Shown piece by piece: positions 20,617-33,200 of a stretch of 64,000 nt of DNA. The position numbers were made by a program, and so were the translations under genes. Below the pieces are notes generated by a model. That model ran no database searches. It saw only the letters and a list, made by a program, of their open reading frames with translations, and was not told where the DNA came from. The stretch's first letter is position 1; each line of letters begins with the position of its first letter. Source of the stretch: Lagopus muta (Eukaryota > Chordata > Aves > Galliformes > Phasianidae); the NCBI RefSeq assembly GCF_023343835.1, contig NC_064434.1, forward strand, positions 5,561,505-5,625,504. The letters run 5' to 3'.

Positions 20617-23600
20617 ATGGAGGAAGGACGAGACGGTGATGGGAAGGAAAATGCCATGCATGGAAGATCTCTCACCGCTGCCTCCCAGGATGGAGGAGGG
20701 CGAATGTCTGCGGTCCCACTTGCACAGGGGAAGGTGGAAGGAGGGAAGGTGTATTCAGGAGATGGTGAGCTTGTAAAAGTCACTTTCTGCATGATATGCA
20801 GTGCTACAGACTTGGGACAGAGTTCAGTCTGGAGCAAAGGGGGCCCAGGGGAGACCTTATAGTTCTCTCCAACTCCCTGAGGGGCAGTTGTGTTGAGATG
20901 GGGATTGTCCTCTGCTCCCAGGTAACAGCGATAGGACGAGGGAAGGTTCAGGTTGGTATTAGGAAACGTTTCTTCTCCAAAGGAGCAGTGATGCAGTGGT
21001 ACAGCTGCCCAGGGAGGTAGTGGGGTCACCATCCCTGGAGGTGTTCCAGAACTGTAGGGATGTGGCACTGAGGAATGTGGCCAGTGGACATGGTGGGATG
21101 GGTTGGGGTTGAACTTGGTGGTCTTAGAGGTCTTTTCCAGCCTGTTTGATTCTATGATTTTGTCCAAGTATCTTCTTTCACAGGAGCTTGGGACCAGGAG
21201 TGACACCCTGGCTTGCAATGTGTCCCAAATTTAGAGTGTGGGCACACCAAACAAGCTGCTCTTGATTAGAAGTGAAACTAGAGGCTGCAGATCTGTGCAG
21301 GGCTGTGTATTTGGTAGCTTACTCTGCTTCTCAGGATGTTAGCTAGCTAACATGGGAAATGCCTGGTCCTTGTTGCCTACTAGCATTCAGTCTTGGTGTT
21401 TAAAATTCTCTAAAGCAGGTCTTTGCCTGTCCTCTGCCCCTGAGGAGTTGCACATAATTTCTTTAAGTAACTATACTGGGCCAACTTTGGTTTGGGTCAC
21501 ACTGCAGATGCCTACTAATGACAGCTGGATTTTCTGAGCATGTGTTGCTGTTCCTTGCAGGGGTGTTGGGTTATCTGGAAATGCTGGAGGCACAGGCTCA
21601 TGAGTTAGGCCTGAAGCAAGAAGAGAAGGAGCAGCAAGAAAAGAAGCTCAACAGACTGAAAGTCAGAGTGCAGGAGCTGAGAACCCGGAGGGATGAGCTT
21701 CGGGCTAAAGTGGAGCTGCAGGAGAAGAGGGTGAGAAAGGGCTTACTGCAGAGATCTGACAGAGGGGCTCTGCTATGCTCCTGCTCTCACAGCATGGATT
21801 TACTGAGGCTCTTAATTTATTTTCTCTTTTTAAGTAATGTACAGTTCTGGCATCCCCAGTTCTCAGTACAGTATTGTCCAAGACTGCTGGATCTTTATGC
21901 TTGAGGTTGTGTGGCCATTTATGAACTCTTTTTCCCTTCTTCAGCTTGAAGTGCTGCCTCACATTTCTCAGAGCTGGGTTATTTCTCTGTAGCTCGAGTG
22001 TGTTCCCTGCAGGTGATGTGTTTGGTGTCGTCAGTTCCTAACCTGTCTCATCTTTTGGCTTTTGTAGCTTCTTGACAAGGAAGGAGTTGTGACAGATCCA
22101 GCACGGCCCAGTGCCCAGACTGTTCTGGAGTGGAAAGTGAAGAGCATTAAGGCCATGCTGCAAGTCTTTTACCTCACAGGTAATGCCTCAAGGCTTGTGT
22201 GAGTCCTGGCTGCATTTTTGGGGTGCTAAATTTTGAATGATGAATTTGATGTCAAGTGCAATTTCCCTATTAATGTTGCTTGTGTTGTGCTTGAAGCCTT
22301 CAGTCTGAAAGCATAGGAAGAGCAGTAATGCTGCAATTCTCTGCCTCTCTGGGAAGGCTTCTGGGATTTTGCAGAAACTCTTGCTTACTGAGCTGCATCA
22401 TTTGGACTAAGATCTAGATTTGAGGAAGCATGTGAATGCCTTAGTTTTAAAATCTTTGGGCATTAGGTTAAATATTCAAGGGTCTGGGTCTTCCAAGCAA
22501 ACTTAGAATGCCAGCACCCTCTTTTCAGCTATTCCTGAGCTTGGTTTAATGTATTACTTTTTTTGTTCTCAATGCAAGTCACCTTTGCACTCTGTTCCAG
22601 TCACTGGAAGGAAGGACAGTGTGGAAATACAAGTCTGATGTTGGTGAGGTTGGGTTGAGCCCGTGAGCCCTTCTGCCATTCTTTATGGGGCAGTTTTTCT
22701 TTCACCTAGGGCAGCCTGTTCTGCACCGTGGGAGCCAGGACTGAGTTTGAAGTGCCAGCATAGCTCAGTTAGTGACAATTTAATCTGTTTGAATTTGTCT
22801 GATGTCCCTTTCTAAAATGCTGCTGTGTTTTATGTCCCTGAACTCTTGCAAGTCCTTAATCCTCCCAGGGAGCTCCTCAGGCTGCCATGCTGAGAGCATA
22901 CAGCCCCTGCAGCCTGTACTGTCCCAGCAAAACTTCCTTGAGGTGACAGGTTTCTATTAGTGCTCAGTAAAACCTCTCTCTCTGCACCCAAGGGATCAGT
23001 GGGAAGCTGACCAAGCAGGGAGTGTGTTTCTGCATCAGCACTGCTTATGAAGGCACCTACCTGGATTCCTATTACGTGGACCTCCTCATCAAGCCAGAGG
23101 TGAAGATTCAACGCCACTCTGTCCCCGTCTTCATCCCACTGGAGCAGATAGCCAAGAAGTACCTGCAGACAGACATCAGGCGCTTCCTGTCCGTCCTGTG
23201 GGAGCACCTGAATGCTTACGTTGGGCGGAGGCACCAGGCAGACCAGTTGGAGGTACCAGTGGTCACAGCAACAATGCTTGCCCACCTTTTTGCCTTTTAT
23301 CTGCCAAAAGTTAACGAGTTTGCACAGCTCTGGAGTGCTGGGGGAAATCTGAGTGGTTTTCTTTACATGGAGCGCTCACCATTCTGGTTTTCAGAGCACA
23401 GCAAATGACTCCATGACTATAAACTCCATTGCCTGTGTCATTGGTACATGTGTATTTGGATGTCTTGTGGCTCATTTAAAATACACAGCCAAGTGCAGCT
23501 GTCCTCTTCCTCTGAGGTCCCTAAACTGAAGGAGCTGTGCTTTTGTAAAATGCCTCTGGAAGATGTGACTTAAAGATGTGAATGAGCACTTGTTTATTTC

Positions 23601-25225
23601 AGACTTTTCCTCAAGGTACAGCCACACCAGGGCATGCCAGCCTGGTGCAGGGGGTGGGGGCCCTGTCCTTTGTTAGCTCCCAGCCCCACGCTGATGCACT
23701 CCTGCCTTAGCTTTGTCTTTCAGACATTGTTTTTGTCCCTTCAGGAGCACTTTTCAGACCACATAGAAGGAACTCTGCAGAGGAACTCTTTGTGTAACTT
23801 GCTGGTCTTTAATTACACCGTGTCAAGTGACAGCAAGACCTTTCCATTCAACTTGAGGCTGCTTTATGGAGACCTCTGTTGCAGCCTCCCTACTGAAGCC
23901 ATCATTTCTTGTACACGTAAGTGGGCAGTGCAGGTGTCTGGGTGTGTGGGGAGGGCAGGCCATACTGCAGTGGATGAGGTTTTCTCTAGTTCAGTTTGGG
24001 GACAGAAAGAAGCATGCTGTCATATTTCTTTGGGAGGAAAGATCTTTTCTGTAGCTTGGGGGTCAGTGGCAGGGAAATAAGATAAGATCTTATTATCATG
24101 AGAAATTTCTTTCAGTGCAATTAGTGAAATGATTAATGTGAACACTGAGGCCTGTTGTTGGGATATTTCACACTCTGCAGCCAGGCCCTAATTGGCCACG
24201 TTGTACCATCAGGTATGCTGGCACATCCTGCCATACAGCAGCATAGATGGAGACAGGAGGGAGATTTACAACCTCTTCCAAAGTGCCAGTGATATTGTGA
24301 AATGCTCCTAACAAAGATCTCTGCCTGGAGACCTTTCCTGATACCACTTATTCCCCTATCTTTTGAATGATTCTCCACGTGTTGTACAGACTGACTGATA
24401 CTGAGTGTCTTCTGCAGCCTTAGCAATATGGCATGGCTTAATCCTGATCTGTGCTGTTTTATGACTAATTCCTGCAAGTGCCCAGCTGAGCTGAGGAGGC
24501 ATTTTCCCATCTCTTCCTCATGGCTGTGCAGAGCTGTGGGCCCACCTGAGCCACCTTGCATCCCATTCACCTGCCCATGTGGGCTGGCTAGGCTGCAAAG
24601 CTAGATGGAGCTCTGAGCAGAGCAGCTCGGGCTTGTAATCATTCTGCCAGCAGTCATGGTCTGAGGCCTCCTTCTGGTAGCAGAACCCAGCTGTGACACT
24701 CCTTGGGTTGCAGTTAGGCTGCAGGAGGAATTGTGCACTGATTCAACGGCTCCTCCTTTCCTTTCCCCACAGAAATGGCCCCTTTATAGGTGAAGTTCTG
24801 CCCTTGCTCAAAAACATCAGTGTCTTTCGAGCTGATAAGGCAGCTGGGTAGCTGTGGTGCTCCAACACCGTTGTCCCCTCACAAGCAGCCCTTCAGCTCT
24901 CAGTGTTTCTTGAGCTGTTTGTGCTCTCTAGCAGTTCGGTTCCCCTGGGGAAGATGCAGGGTTAGGAAGGAGAAAGAAGGGTTATGAGAAGAAAAACTGT
25001 GACCAGGGAGGAAACACCCTAGGGGAAAGGGAAGAATGAGAAGCAGACAGTTTTATGCTGGTAAAACTGTGTTCCTCTCCCCACTGATGTGTCTACTTCT
25101 GTCTCCTAGCTGGCACTCTTCCATTGCTAGCAAAGATGGCAGCAGCTCACTCAAACGCTTTTCGACAGATAGCTCTGCACAAAGCCTTCGACTCCATCAT
25201 CAATGCTAAAGAAAGCCTGGACTGA
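20617..25225 (+). CDS. CENPO: CENPO, centromere protein O
   Basis: A non-coding first exon ends at 20143. Coding exons are 20617-20764 (within exon 20566-20764), 21561-21730, 22068-22179, 22993-23252, 23745-23916 and 25110-25225. All junctions are GT-AG and in phase, giving 325 aa. CENP-O is a subunit of the constitutive centromere-associated network (CENP-O/P/Q/U/R group) at the inner kinetochore. The N-terminal 50 residues are polar. Residues about 52-105 form a coiled coil (QEEKEQQEKKLNRLKVRVQE). From about 130 on are the tandem RWD-like domains with GKLTKQGVCFCISTAYEGTYLDSYYVDL, HSVPVFIPLEQIAKKYL and NSLCNLLVFNY. The ATG at 20617 follows an in-frame GTG but no upstream in-frame ATG in that exon. 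Intron 2 holds a CR1. The gene converges on ADCY3. Confidence 0.93.
20820..21165 (+). mobile_element. CR1 fragment in CENPO intron 2
   Basis: AAGGTTCAGGTTGGTATTAGG, CCCAGGGAGGTAGTGGGGTC, TGGAGGTGTTCCAGAACTG and a terminal GATTCTATGATT match the older CR1 3' UTR type also seen at 33380, 36505 and 38325. Confidence 0.85.
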
Positions 25226-27211
25226 GCACCGTAAGCTACCTTGACTCCTCAGTAACGTGCCTCTCCTGACTTCTTCTGCCTGTGGGGAATGCTCTCAAAA
25301 TGCAAATGTTTGCCATGGACTGCGGCACTGCTGCTGAGAACCCCCCAGAGGAGCAATTGGCCCAATTTAGATCTTGAAAGCAATATTTCCTTGATGATTT
25401 GGGGTGTCTATTGCTGGTAATCTTTCCTCAGCACTCTGCTTCTCGCTTGTCATTTAATTCCTGCTCGTGATGCATCGCAGTGTTTGGTGCCCCGGAGCTC
25501 CACAGTTATGGAGGATGTCTCACAATTAGAAGGAGAAGCTATATTAAAACATCAACAGCTCATAAAACCTTCTGGAAGAAGAACCCTACAGCTCACCAGG
25601 CAGCAGAACTCAGCAGGGAGCAAGCAGAGTAATCTGTGCCCTCCTTCTAACAGCCAGGAAAGGACTTCATGTTAGAAACTGGTACAGGCTGGAGGACAAC
25701 CTGGATTGTTATGGCACTCACTGAACCTTCTCTGGACAGAGGTGAGGTTTCCTTTTGCCAGCAGCAGGCTGTGCCCTCACGTGGGCTGCATTAACTCCCC
25801 CAGCACATTAGCAGTGAGTTTTCCAGAAGATTTCACACCAGTGGTGGCTTTGGACATCCTGTTTTCTTCCTGTTGTAGCAGAACTTTCCTGGCATCCCAT
25901 CTTTGTGCTTCCTCCAAGTTTGGATCGGATCTTGAAAGCTTGCTGTATTTTATGAACACTCTTTCAATGCGTTAATTTCAGTAACACAGAACTTTTACTG
26001 TGGTATTTTTAAGAATCTCCTATTGATTTTTTTTCTAGACTTACACCAGATGGCTGGGACATCAGGATTTTCTCCTGCCCCGTTTTTGTGCCAACACTGC
26101 ATGTGCAAACTTCACAGTTTGTTTTTAAATTGTCTCTGTAGTTTAAGCTTTGTCCAAACCAACCTTTTTATGTATAACCTCTGGTGTTCGTATGTTGCAG
26201 CTCCAGGAGAAATTCCCTGATGACCCTGGGAATTGAGTAATGGGGTAGGGATCAAAATCTTGTATCATTCTTTCTGTGATTTCCAGTGTTTTGATACTCT
26301 GCGACGAGAGAAAGGAGCAAAAGCCATCCAGAGGCATCAATCTCCCCTTTGGGAGCCCCTCCAAACCCAGTATCCCCTCAAAGAGGTGGTGAAGCCCTTC
26401 TCAGTATCCCCACAACCCCAGAACACAGCAGACACAGAACCAGGCTTTGAAATTCAACTGCTTTCTATTCAAGAAACTAATGGCATAATTACACTCTGTG
26501 TGCCTCCCTTCCCCCCTGGCCCTGGCAGTGTCACGCTGAATAACGCAGTCCCTTCTCAGCCAGTCCCAGGTCCTCTTTCCCATCAAGCAGTGACAGCAGC
26601 TGACCGCAGCGTGCATGGGGGGGCGAACAGGCACAGTTAAAAATATAAATGTCAATCTGTACTCTTATGTATATATATTTATATATCTGAAATACGCAAT
26701 ATTCTGTATTTTTTTTTTCTCTGAGCTCCAAGCCCAAGCACTCTCTCTCCCCGATCTCCTAACTATGTTGTTTGTGACAAGGATGAACTCGGTATGGACT
26801 AACAGCAAAGCCCGGATGCTCCTGTGTGTAGGAGAGACGTGTCTTTCCATCCGACCCTGAGTTTGGATCTCCTTGTGCTGAGTGCATGGCAGCTGGGGCC
26901 CACAATGCTACTTGGATGCCATACTGCTGCCCCCCCCTGCAAAGCCTGGGGTGCCTGGGGAAAGGCAGCCCCAACCCCACACCCACTGAGGGCTGTGAGC
27001 TTGTGTGCAGGCACGATGGAGCAAAGGAACTTTCCAGCAGGGACTTGGAAAGGGTTGTGCAAAGGGGTCGATTTCTCAAGTTTGGTTTCAGATCCAGACC
27101 TCAGTGGGACAGATGTCCCCGCCGGCTGTGGTGCTGGGCACTGGGCCCCCCTGGCCACCCCTCTGGGTGCTGGGCAGACGGTGGCTGTGCTGGCTGGCAG
27201 GCGCCAGGCCC
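25226..27211. other. Convergent 3' region between CENPO and ADCY3
   Basis: Nearly 2 kb without coding signal separate two stop codons facing each other. It must contain both 3' UTRs. ATTAAA on the plus strand at 25543-25548 could end CENPO. ATTAAA on the minus strand at about 25452-25457 (TTTAAT on plus) could end ADCY3, which would make the transcripts overlap. A TATATATATTTATATA tract lies at about 26668-26687. Confidence 0.5.
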
Positions 27212-30200
27212 TCAAGAGCTGTCCACCACCTGATGGGGCAGGGTGACGGATGAGCCGTTGACGAAGGAGCCCTGCTTCTCCCGGCCCTTGAGGAAGAAAG
27301 TGAGCAGCTCCCCTTTGCCCTTGACATAGATGGCCCCACGGCGTACAAAGCGGAAGCCGTACTCCTTCAGGATGAGGTGCGTCTCCTCTACCACCTGCAG
27401 GGACAAATGGACACCGTGGGAGGCTGGGGAGACCCTGCCCAGCACACAGCACAGGTAGCGTGGACCCCCATGTGCTGCTTGGGCAACAGGTTTACCCACC
27501 CACCAGGCTGTCTGTTGTCTTGAGGTGCCCTGCTTTTAGCCCCCTTGCCCCGTTCCCAGCTTGGAGGAGCTGTCAACCATTCCCAGCCCTGCTGAATACT
27601 GCTGGCAGTGCTTTCCCTTCCCGTGCAAAGCACAGTGCACTTCAAGGGCTGTGAATACTTCTGAATAATTCTCAGTTTGTCCCCTTGGTTGCCCAGGTCG
27701 TGCTGTCCCACCTGTATGTTCCCCATCACACCAGTGGACTCCATCCTGCTGGCCACGTTCACTGTGTTGCCCCAGATGTCATAGTGTGGCTTGCGGGCAC
27801 CAATGACTCCTGCTAGCACAGCTCCCTTGTTCATGCCTGCGCAAGAGCAGGGTGGGTGTCACCTCTGTGCTTGGTGACATCCAGATAGCACACCCAGGGT
27901 CTGCTCTGGGGGACAGGGCATGAGGTCACCCCAGGCCTCATGAGGTCTCATAGGGAAGGAGGGGAGAGCCCCATGTCCCCAGACTTGCCTATGCGCAGCA
28001 TGAAGTTGTTGAAGGACTGGTAGTTGATGTTCATCAGTGTCACCTTCATGGCCAAGGCAAAGTCGGCGAGGTCAGCTAAATGCTGCCAGCGCTCCTTATC
28101 CGAGAGGGTCTCCTTCTGCAAGAGCAGTGGGTCAGGAATGCCCCCCTTGCCCACCATCCCCTGCCCAGGGACCCCTTACCTTGGTGCTGTAGCCATTGGT
28201 GTTGGCATCAGGAGTCACTCCAGACGCGGCCATGTAGGTGCTGCCGATGGTTTTGATCTTGGTGATACACCGGAATTGGGGTTCGTCCAGGAGCTGAGCC
28301 ATGGGGATAGATCTTCAGGCACCTGAGGCTATTGGCCACAGCCCTGTGTTGCCCCCATGACCAGCTCCAGCCCAACTCACTGCGTCGAAGTCAGAGATGA
28401 TCTCGTTGAGGAACCGCAGGCACTCGATGCCCCCGTTGTTGATGCTCTCCTCTGTGTAGAAGTCAGCAAAGTTGGGCAGAGAAGCAAACATGACGCCGAT
28501 CTCATCGTAGGACTGGCTGTACAGCTCCTGGGGAGGGAAGGACAGTGGCTGTCAGCTGGAGATGTGGCTATCAGATGGAGATGTGCCTGCACCTCCAGCA
28601 AGCCCAAAACCTCCAACCCCAACCCTCCTCCATCTGAAAAAAATAAGGGTGCTCAGCAGTCCTCCTTTGCAAGGCCAAGAAATCTCCTCTGTCCAACCAA
28701 AGATGTTTGACTAGAGTCTTTGGCAACCTCTCCAGATACAGAGGCCATGAACAAAAAAAAAATGGGTTGAATCACTAAATGTAACCAGGATTCTTGGGAA
28801 TGCTGCTTGTGGGACAGAAGGTCTGTGTTCCTGGGTGCCCCCTCACCTCGTCCCGCTTCTTGGAGCCCAAGAAGTGCCGGGCCACGTGCTCGGGCAGCAT
28901 GTTGGTGACAAGGGCCTCGTTCCAGCGCCGCATCTCATAGACCCGCTCCTTCTGGTCGTGGACATCGATCTTCCAGAGGAAGAGTGTCCTGGCCAGCTTT
29001 TCTACCTGCAGGCAGGGGGAGATGGGTGCAGCAGGGCCTCACCAGCACTAGGAGCATGCCAGCTGGTGTGGGGCTGACCCAGGCTTGGATGGAGGCTATG
29101 GGGCAAGGTGAAACTGTAATGGGAGACATAAGACCTCATGTGAAGGGCAAATGGGACCTTCATGGGGAAAGCATGGGCTCTGGAGCCACCATGATGCTGC
29201 CTGTTCTAAATCTTATGGGGGAGATGGAGGTGCCAATGTGGTCCTAGGCTTCCATGGAGAAGAGCTGGAGGTGGTTCCACAGTTGGGGACCAACCGTGCT
29301 TCCTTGGAGCATGCAGAAATCAGGCTCGGGGCTGTAATAACATCACAGAGAGGAAGGAAGAAAGGGGCCTCCTAAGGGGGCTGAGTCACTCACGTGGCGA
29401 GAGAAGTAGTAAAAGCTGAGCATCACAATGAAGATCATGGCTGTCATGGAGTACTTGGAGGGGACCAGCGAGGACCTGCTGGAGGATGTGGCAAGGTGTA
29501 GGTGGGTGGTGAGCTTGGCCATGCCCCCTCACCATGCTCCTACCACCCCTTACATGCTCTGCTGGCTGCGGCGCCGGTCGTACTGATCGAAGATGTGCTC
29601 CCAGGCGTAGATGTTGACAGTGCCGGCTGCCCCAGTGATCAGCACCATGAGAGTCAGCTTGACCATGTGGCTGACCTGCACCAGCATGATGGTGGCCACC
29701 AGGGCCAGCACGGCGATGTAGCTGTAGTACTTGGGCTGCTCCCAACAGCCGCCTGGCCGTGGTGGCACCACCGTCCCGTTGCCTGTCCCGCTGTAGTCCT
29801 GCTGACAGCTGAGCTGGGGGCATGAGGGCAGGATGAGGACGGGGGGCAGGGAATGATGATGTCCCCCCAAGAGCTGGAATACTTTGTGGGAGAGTGGAGG
29901 ACACCCCAGCTGCCAGGTGCTAAAATCCTCTCCAGCTTCAGTGCAGCCCTCATTGATTTAACGATTGGCTGTGCGCATGGGACTGTGCACAATTATGGGC
30001 TGCTGGGACACAGAAGGTCAGAGAGGGTTCCTGTGCTGGCCCCATGTCTCACCATGTCCACAATATCAGCCATGGTGACAATGATGATGGCAGCCATGGC
30101 CCAGGTGTTGCGTGCCCAGCGAGTCCTGTCAATCCAGGTGGAGAAGGCCACGAGCTTTTTGGGGAAGACCTGCCGGGAGAAGACAAGGGACTTCACCCAG

Positions 30201-33200
30201 GTGGGACACATCATCAGAGTGGCCATAGAGAGAACAAATATTGGATAATGGGGTAGCACAAAATATAGATGGGGAAGGTGTTGGGGGAAAGAGCAGCTCC
30301 CAAACCTCACCTATCCTCAGTATCCCCACCCCCTGAAGCTGCCCATCCCGCTCTCACCCGGGGAAAAATGGCAGCCAGTGAGCAGAGGGTAAGGATGAGC
30401 AGCAGGATCTCCCCCACCACGAAGGTCACGTAGTTGGCCACCAACCTGTCGCAAAAAAGACCCAGGATGGGACAGACCTGAAGCCCTGCAGGGCTGAAGG
30501 TGAGCTGGGGCAATCCATCCCCAATGCCTCCCCAACATACCAAGGGTCGATGAAGACCTCCACCAAGGCAGTGAAGAAAAGGACAACACAAGAGCAGCTG
30601 AAAGCAGCACCGCTCTGCTTCTCCTTCTCCACTGAGTAGCGCGTCTCCATCTCAGGGTCAATGAAGCGCATGGAGAGCCGGAAGGTGCTCTTCCCCTTCA
30701 GCCTGCCAGCAACATTGGCCATCAGCACCCAACAGGGCTGGGCTGGGTCGCGCCACCGGCTGGGTGACTCACGCCTGGACAGACTCGCGCTCCAGCAGGG
30801 CCTCGTTGAGCAGCTTGTTGAGCTCCTGCTCGTTCTGCGACGCGTCGATTACCCGCTCAGCCAGGTCCCGGAGCCGCAGCCGACGCCGTGGGTTGGGGAA
30901 GGATGGGTTCACAGCCTGCGCCACGAAGCAAAGCATCAGTGGGAAAGCTGAGGCCATCATGGTAGTCTCCAAAATACAAGCTGAAGGGGGTGCTTCCCAC
31001 GCACCGTACCTCTCCATCCTCATCCCCATTCTCCAGGGTGCCTCTCACCCTGGCGTTGGACTCATCAGGTTCCTCAGGGCTGGTGCGCGCCAAGCTGGCA
31101 CTGCCGTTGCGCTCCTTGGTGTTGATGAGCAGCGGGGAGCCTCCATGGGATGAGGTCAGTGACAGCTTCTGCAAGGCCGAGGCGGTGGCTCACATTGTGC
31201 CAATGATGTCTGCTGCGGTGGCACCGGTGCCCACGCCGCTACTCACCACCCCATTGATGCCGTTGCGTAGAGGCTGCTTGGGCACCACGATGAGGTAGGT
31301 GACAATGCCCTTCTCCTTCAGGTACTCACAGCGAGAGCCACCCTCGCCTGGCTCCACCTCGAACTCGCCCTTCAAGCAATCCATGGTGCTCTGTGAGATG
31401 TGCACACGCCTGCGGGACACGAGGTGCCGTGAACCGGGGCCACCCTTATGGCTATGGGATGGTGACACCACGTCTCATCCCCACTGAGAGATGCTCACCC
31501 AGGGATGCCACCTGCCTCCATCTTGTTGGCCACGGTGACGTCGGTGGACCACACGTCGTACTGCCAACGCTTCTGGCCCAGCACGCCGCCCAGCACCGTC
31601 CCGCTGTGCACTCCCACACGCATGTCCACTGCTGTCTTAGTCTTTTCCCGCACGTAACTGGGAGGGTGACATGGGAGTCACTCACTACCCTTTCTTCTTC
31701 CAACCCCAGGGCAATAACGCTTTCCTTAATTGAGTGCACTTGGCACAGGAAATGAGACAGAAAAGGGTAGGGTGGTGTGCTGCCTTGGAGACGCCCAATG
31801 GGGTGACCCTGGTGGGGCACTGGGGAGCCCCTGCCTATATCAGTACCCATCACTGGGTCCTCTCTGCTTTTTGCCAAATCCCAAGGACACCTTTGGGACA
31901 GTGACCAGCACACAATAGACACGATGAGTACATGCTGGAAATGATGACAAGAACACAATGAGAACAAGGACAAGGACACTATAATTGGCATTGGCACGGG
32001 TTGCTGTGGGTGCCCCAGGCCCCATGGCAGTGCCCAAGGCCAGGCTGGATGGGGCTTTGGGCAGGCTGGTCTATGGGAGGTATCCCAGCCTACAGCATGG
32101 GACTGGAACTGGTTGGGCTTCAAGGTCCCTGCCAACTCAAGATCTCTTCCAGCCCAAGTCATTCTATGATTCTAAGTTATGCTGGAAGCAGTGATGAGGA
32201 CGTATTGGGAACAATGACAAGGACAACCTGGGGACAATCTGAGAAGCTCTTACGAAATGGCTTCCACCATGGCAAGCCCCATCATGATGGAGCAGACAGC
32301 ATGGTCCTCCCGGTAGTCGGGCAGCCCACAGATGCAGTAATAGCAGTCACCCAGGATCTTGATGCGCAGTTGGTGGTATTTCTGGGGAAAGGGGCATGGT
32401 ATCAACCCCCTCCCCACGACTGGGCTCCCCCCATCCCTCTCCCAGGCAGGGTTTGCTCCATCCTTCCCCATGCCAAGCTCTTCCATGCTCACAAGGGACA
32501 CAAATAATCCGATTTTCCATTCCCTCCCTGCCTCCCTGAAGATTTGGCCAACTGCAGCCCAGATGGTGGGGGCCCCCACCCGTTCCCCGTCCTATTTTTG
32601 CCAGTAAAAAAAAATGGGGCATCTCCTGCCCATCCCCTTGCTGATGAGCGGGGACACTCACGGCTGCCAGCTTGTCGAAGCGGGCGAAGAGCTCGTTGAG
32701 GAGCTTCACCAGCTCCTGGGCACTGCAGGATGAGGAGAGCTGCGTGAAGCCCACGATGTCTGCAAAGAGGATGCTGTGGGGAGCAAGGCGTTACAAATAT
32801 GCTCCTCGCAGGGAGAATTTGCAGCGAGAATTTCTTTTCCCATAACGCAGACGTGACTGCGACGATCGGTTCAGCTATGTCCCCAAAGGCTATTTTGGGA
32901 CGTGGCTGGAAACGATGCTCTGCAAATCATGTCTGGATCAAAAAGTGGCCCCAAGCCATAGTCTGGCTGGCAGCTGTCCCCTGTTACCCTTTGCTGTAGC
33001 CATCACCACCCCCTCCCCTCCCCAGTCTCCTTCTAGAGCTTCTCTGGCCCTAAATACAAGAAATTGAGAGATTTCCCCCATAGACCATGGCATGGGTAGA
33101 AGCCAGCCCTACCTGACATTCTCGTGGCGGTACATGTACATGGTGTTGAACTGCTGCATCTCCTTCTGGCTCGGGTCCTTCTTCATATCCTTCAGCATCT

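Noticed and set aside
31499-31515. Earlier donor (GTGGCATC) in ADCY3 exon 6
   Set aside because: Using it drops conserved Gly-Gly-Ile-Pro residues and breaks phase; the GTGAGC at 31498 keeps both.
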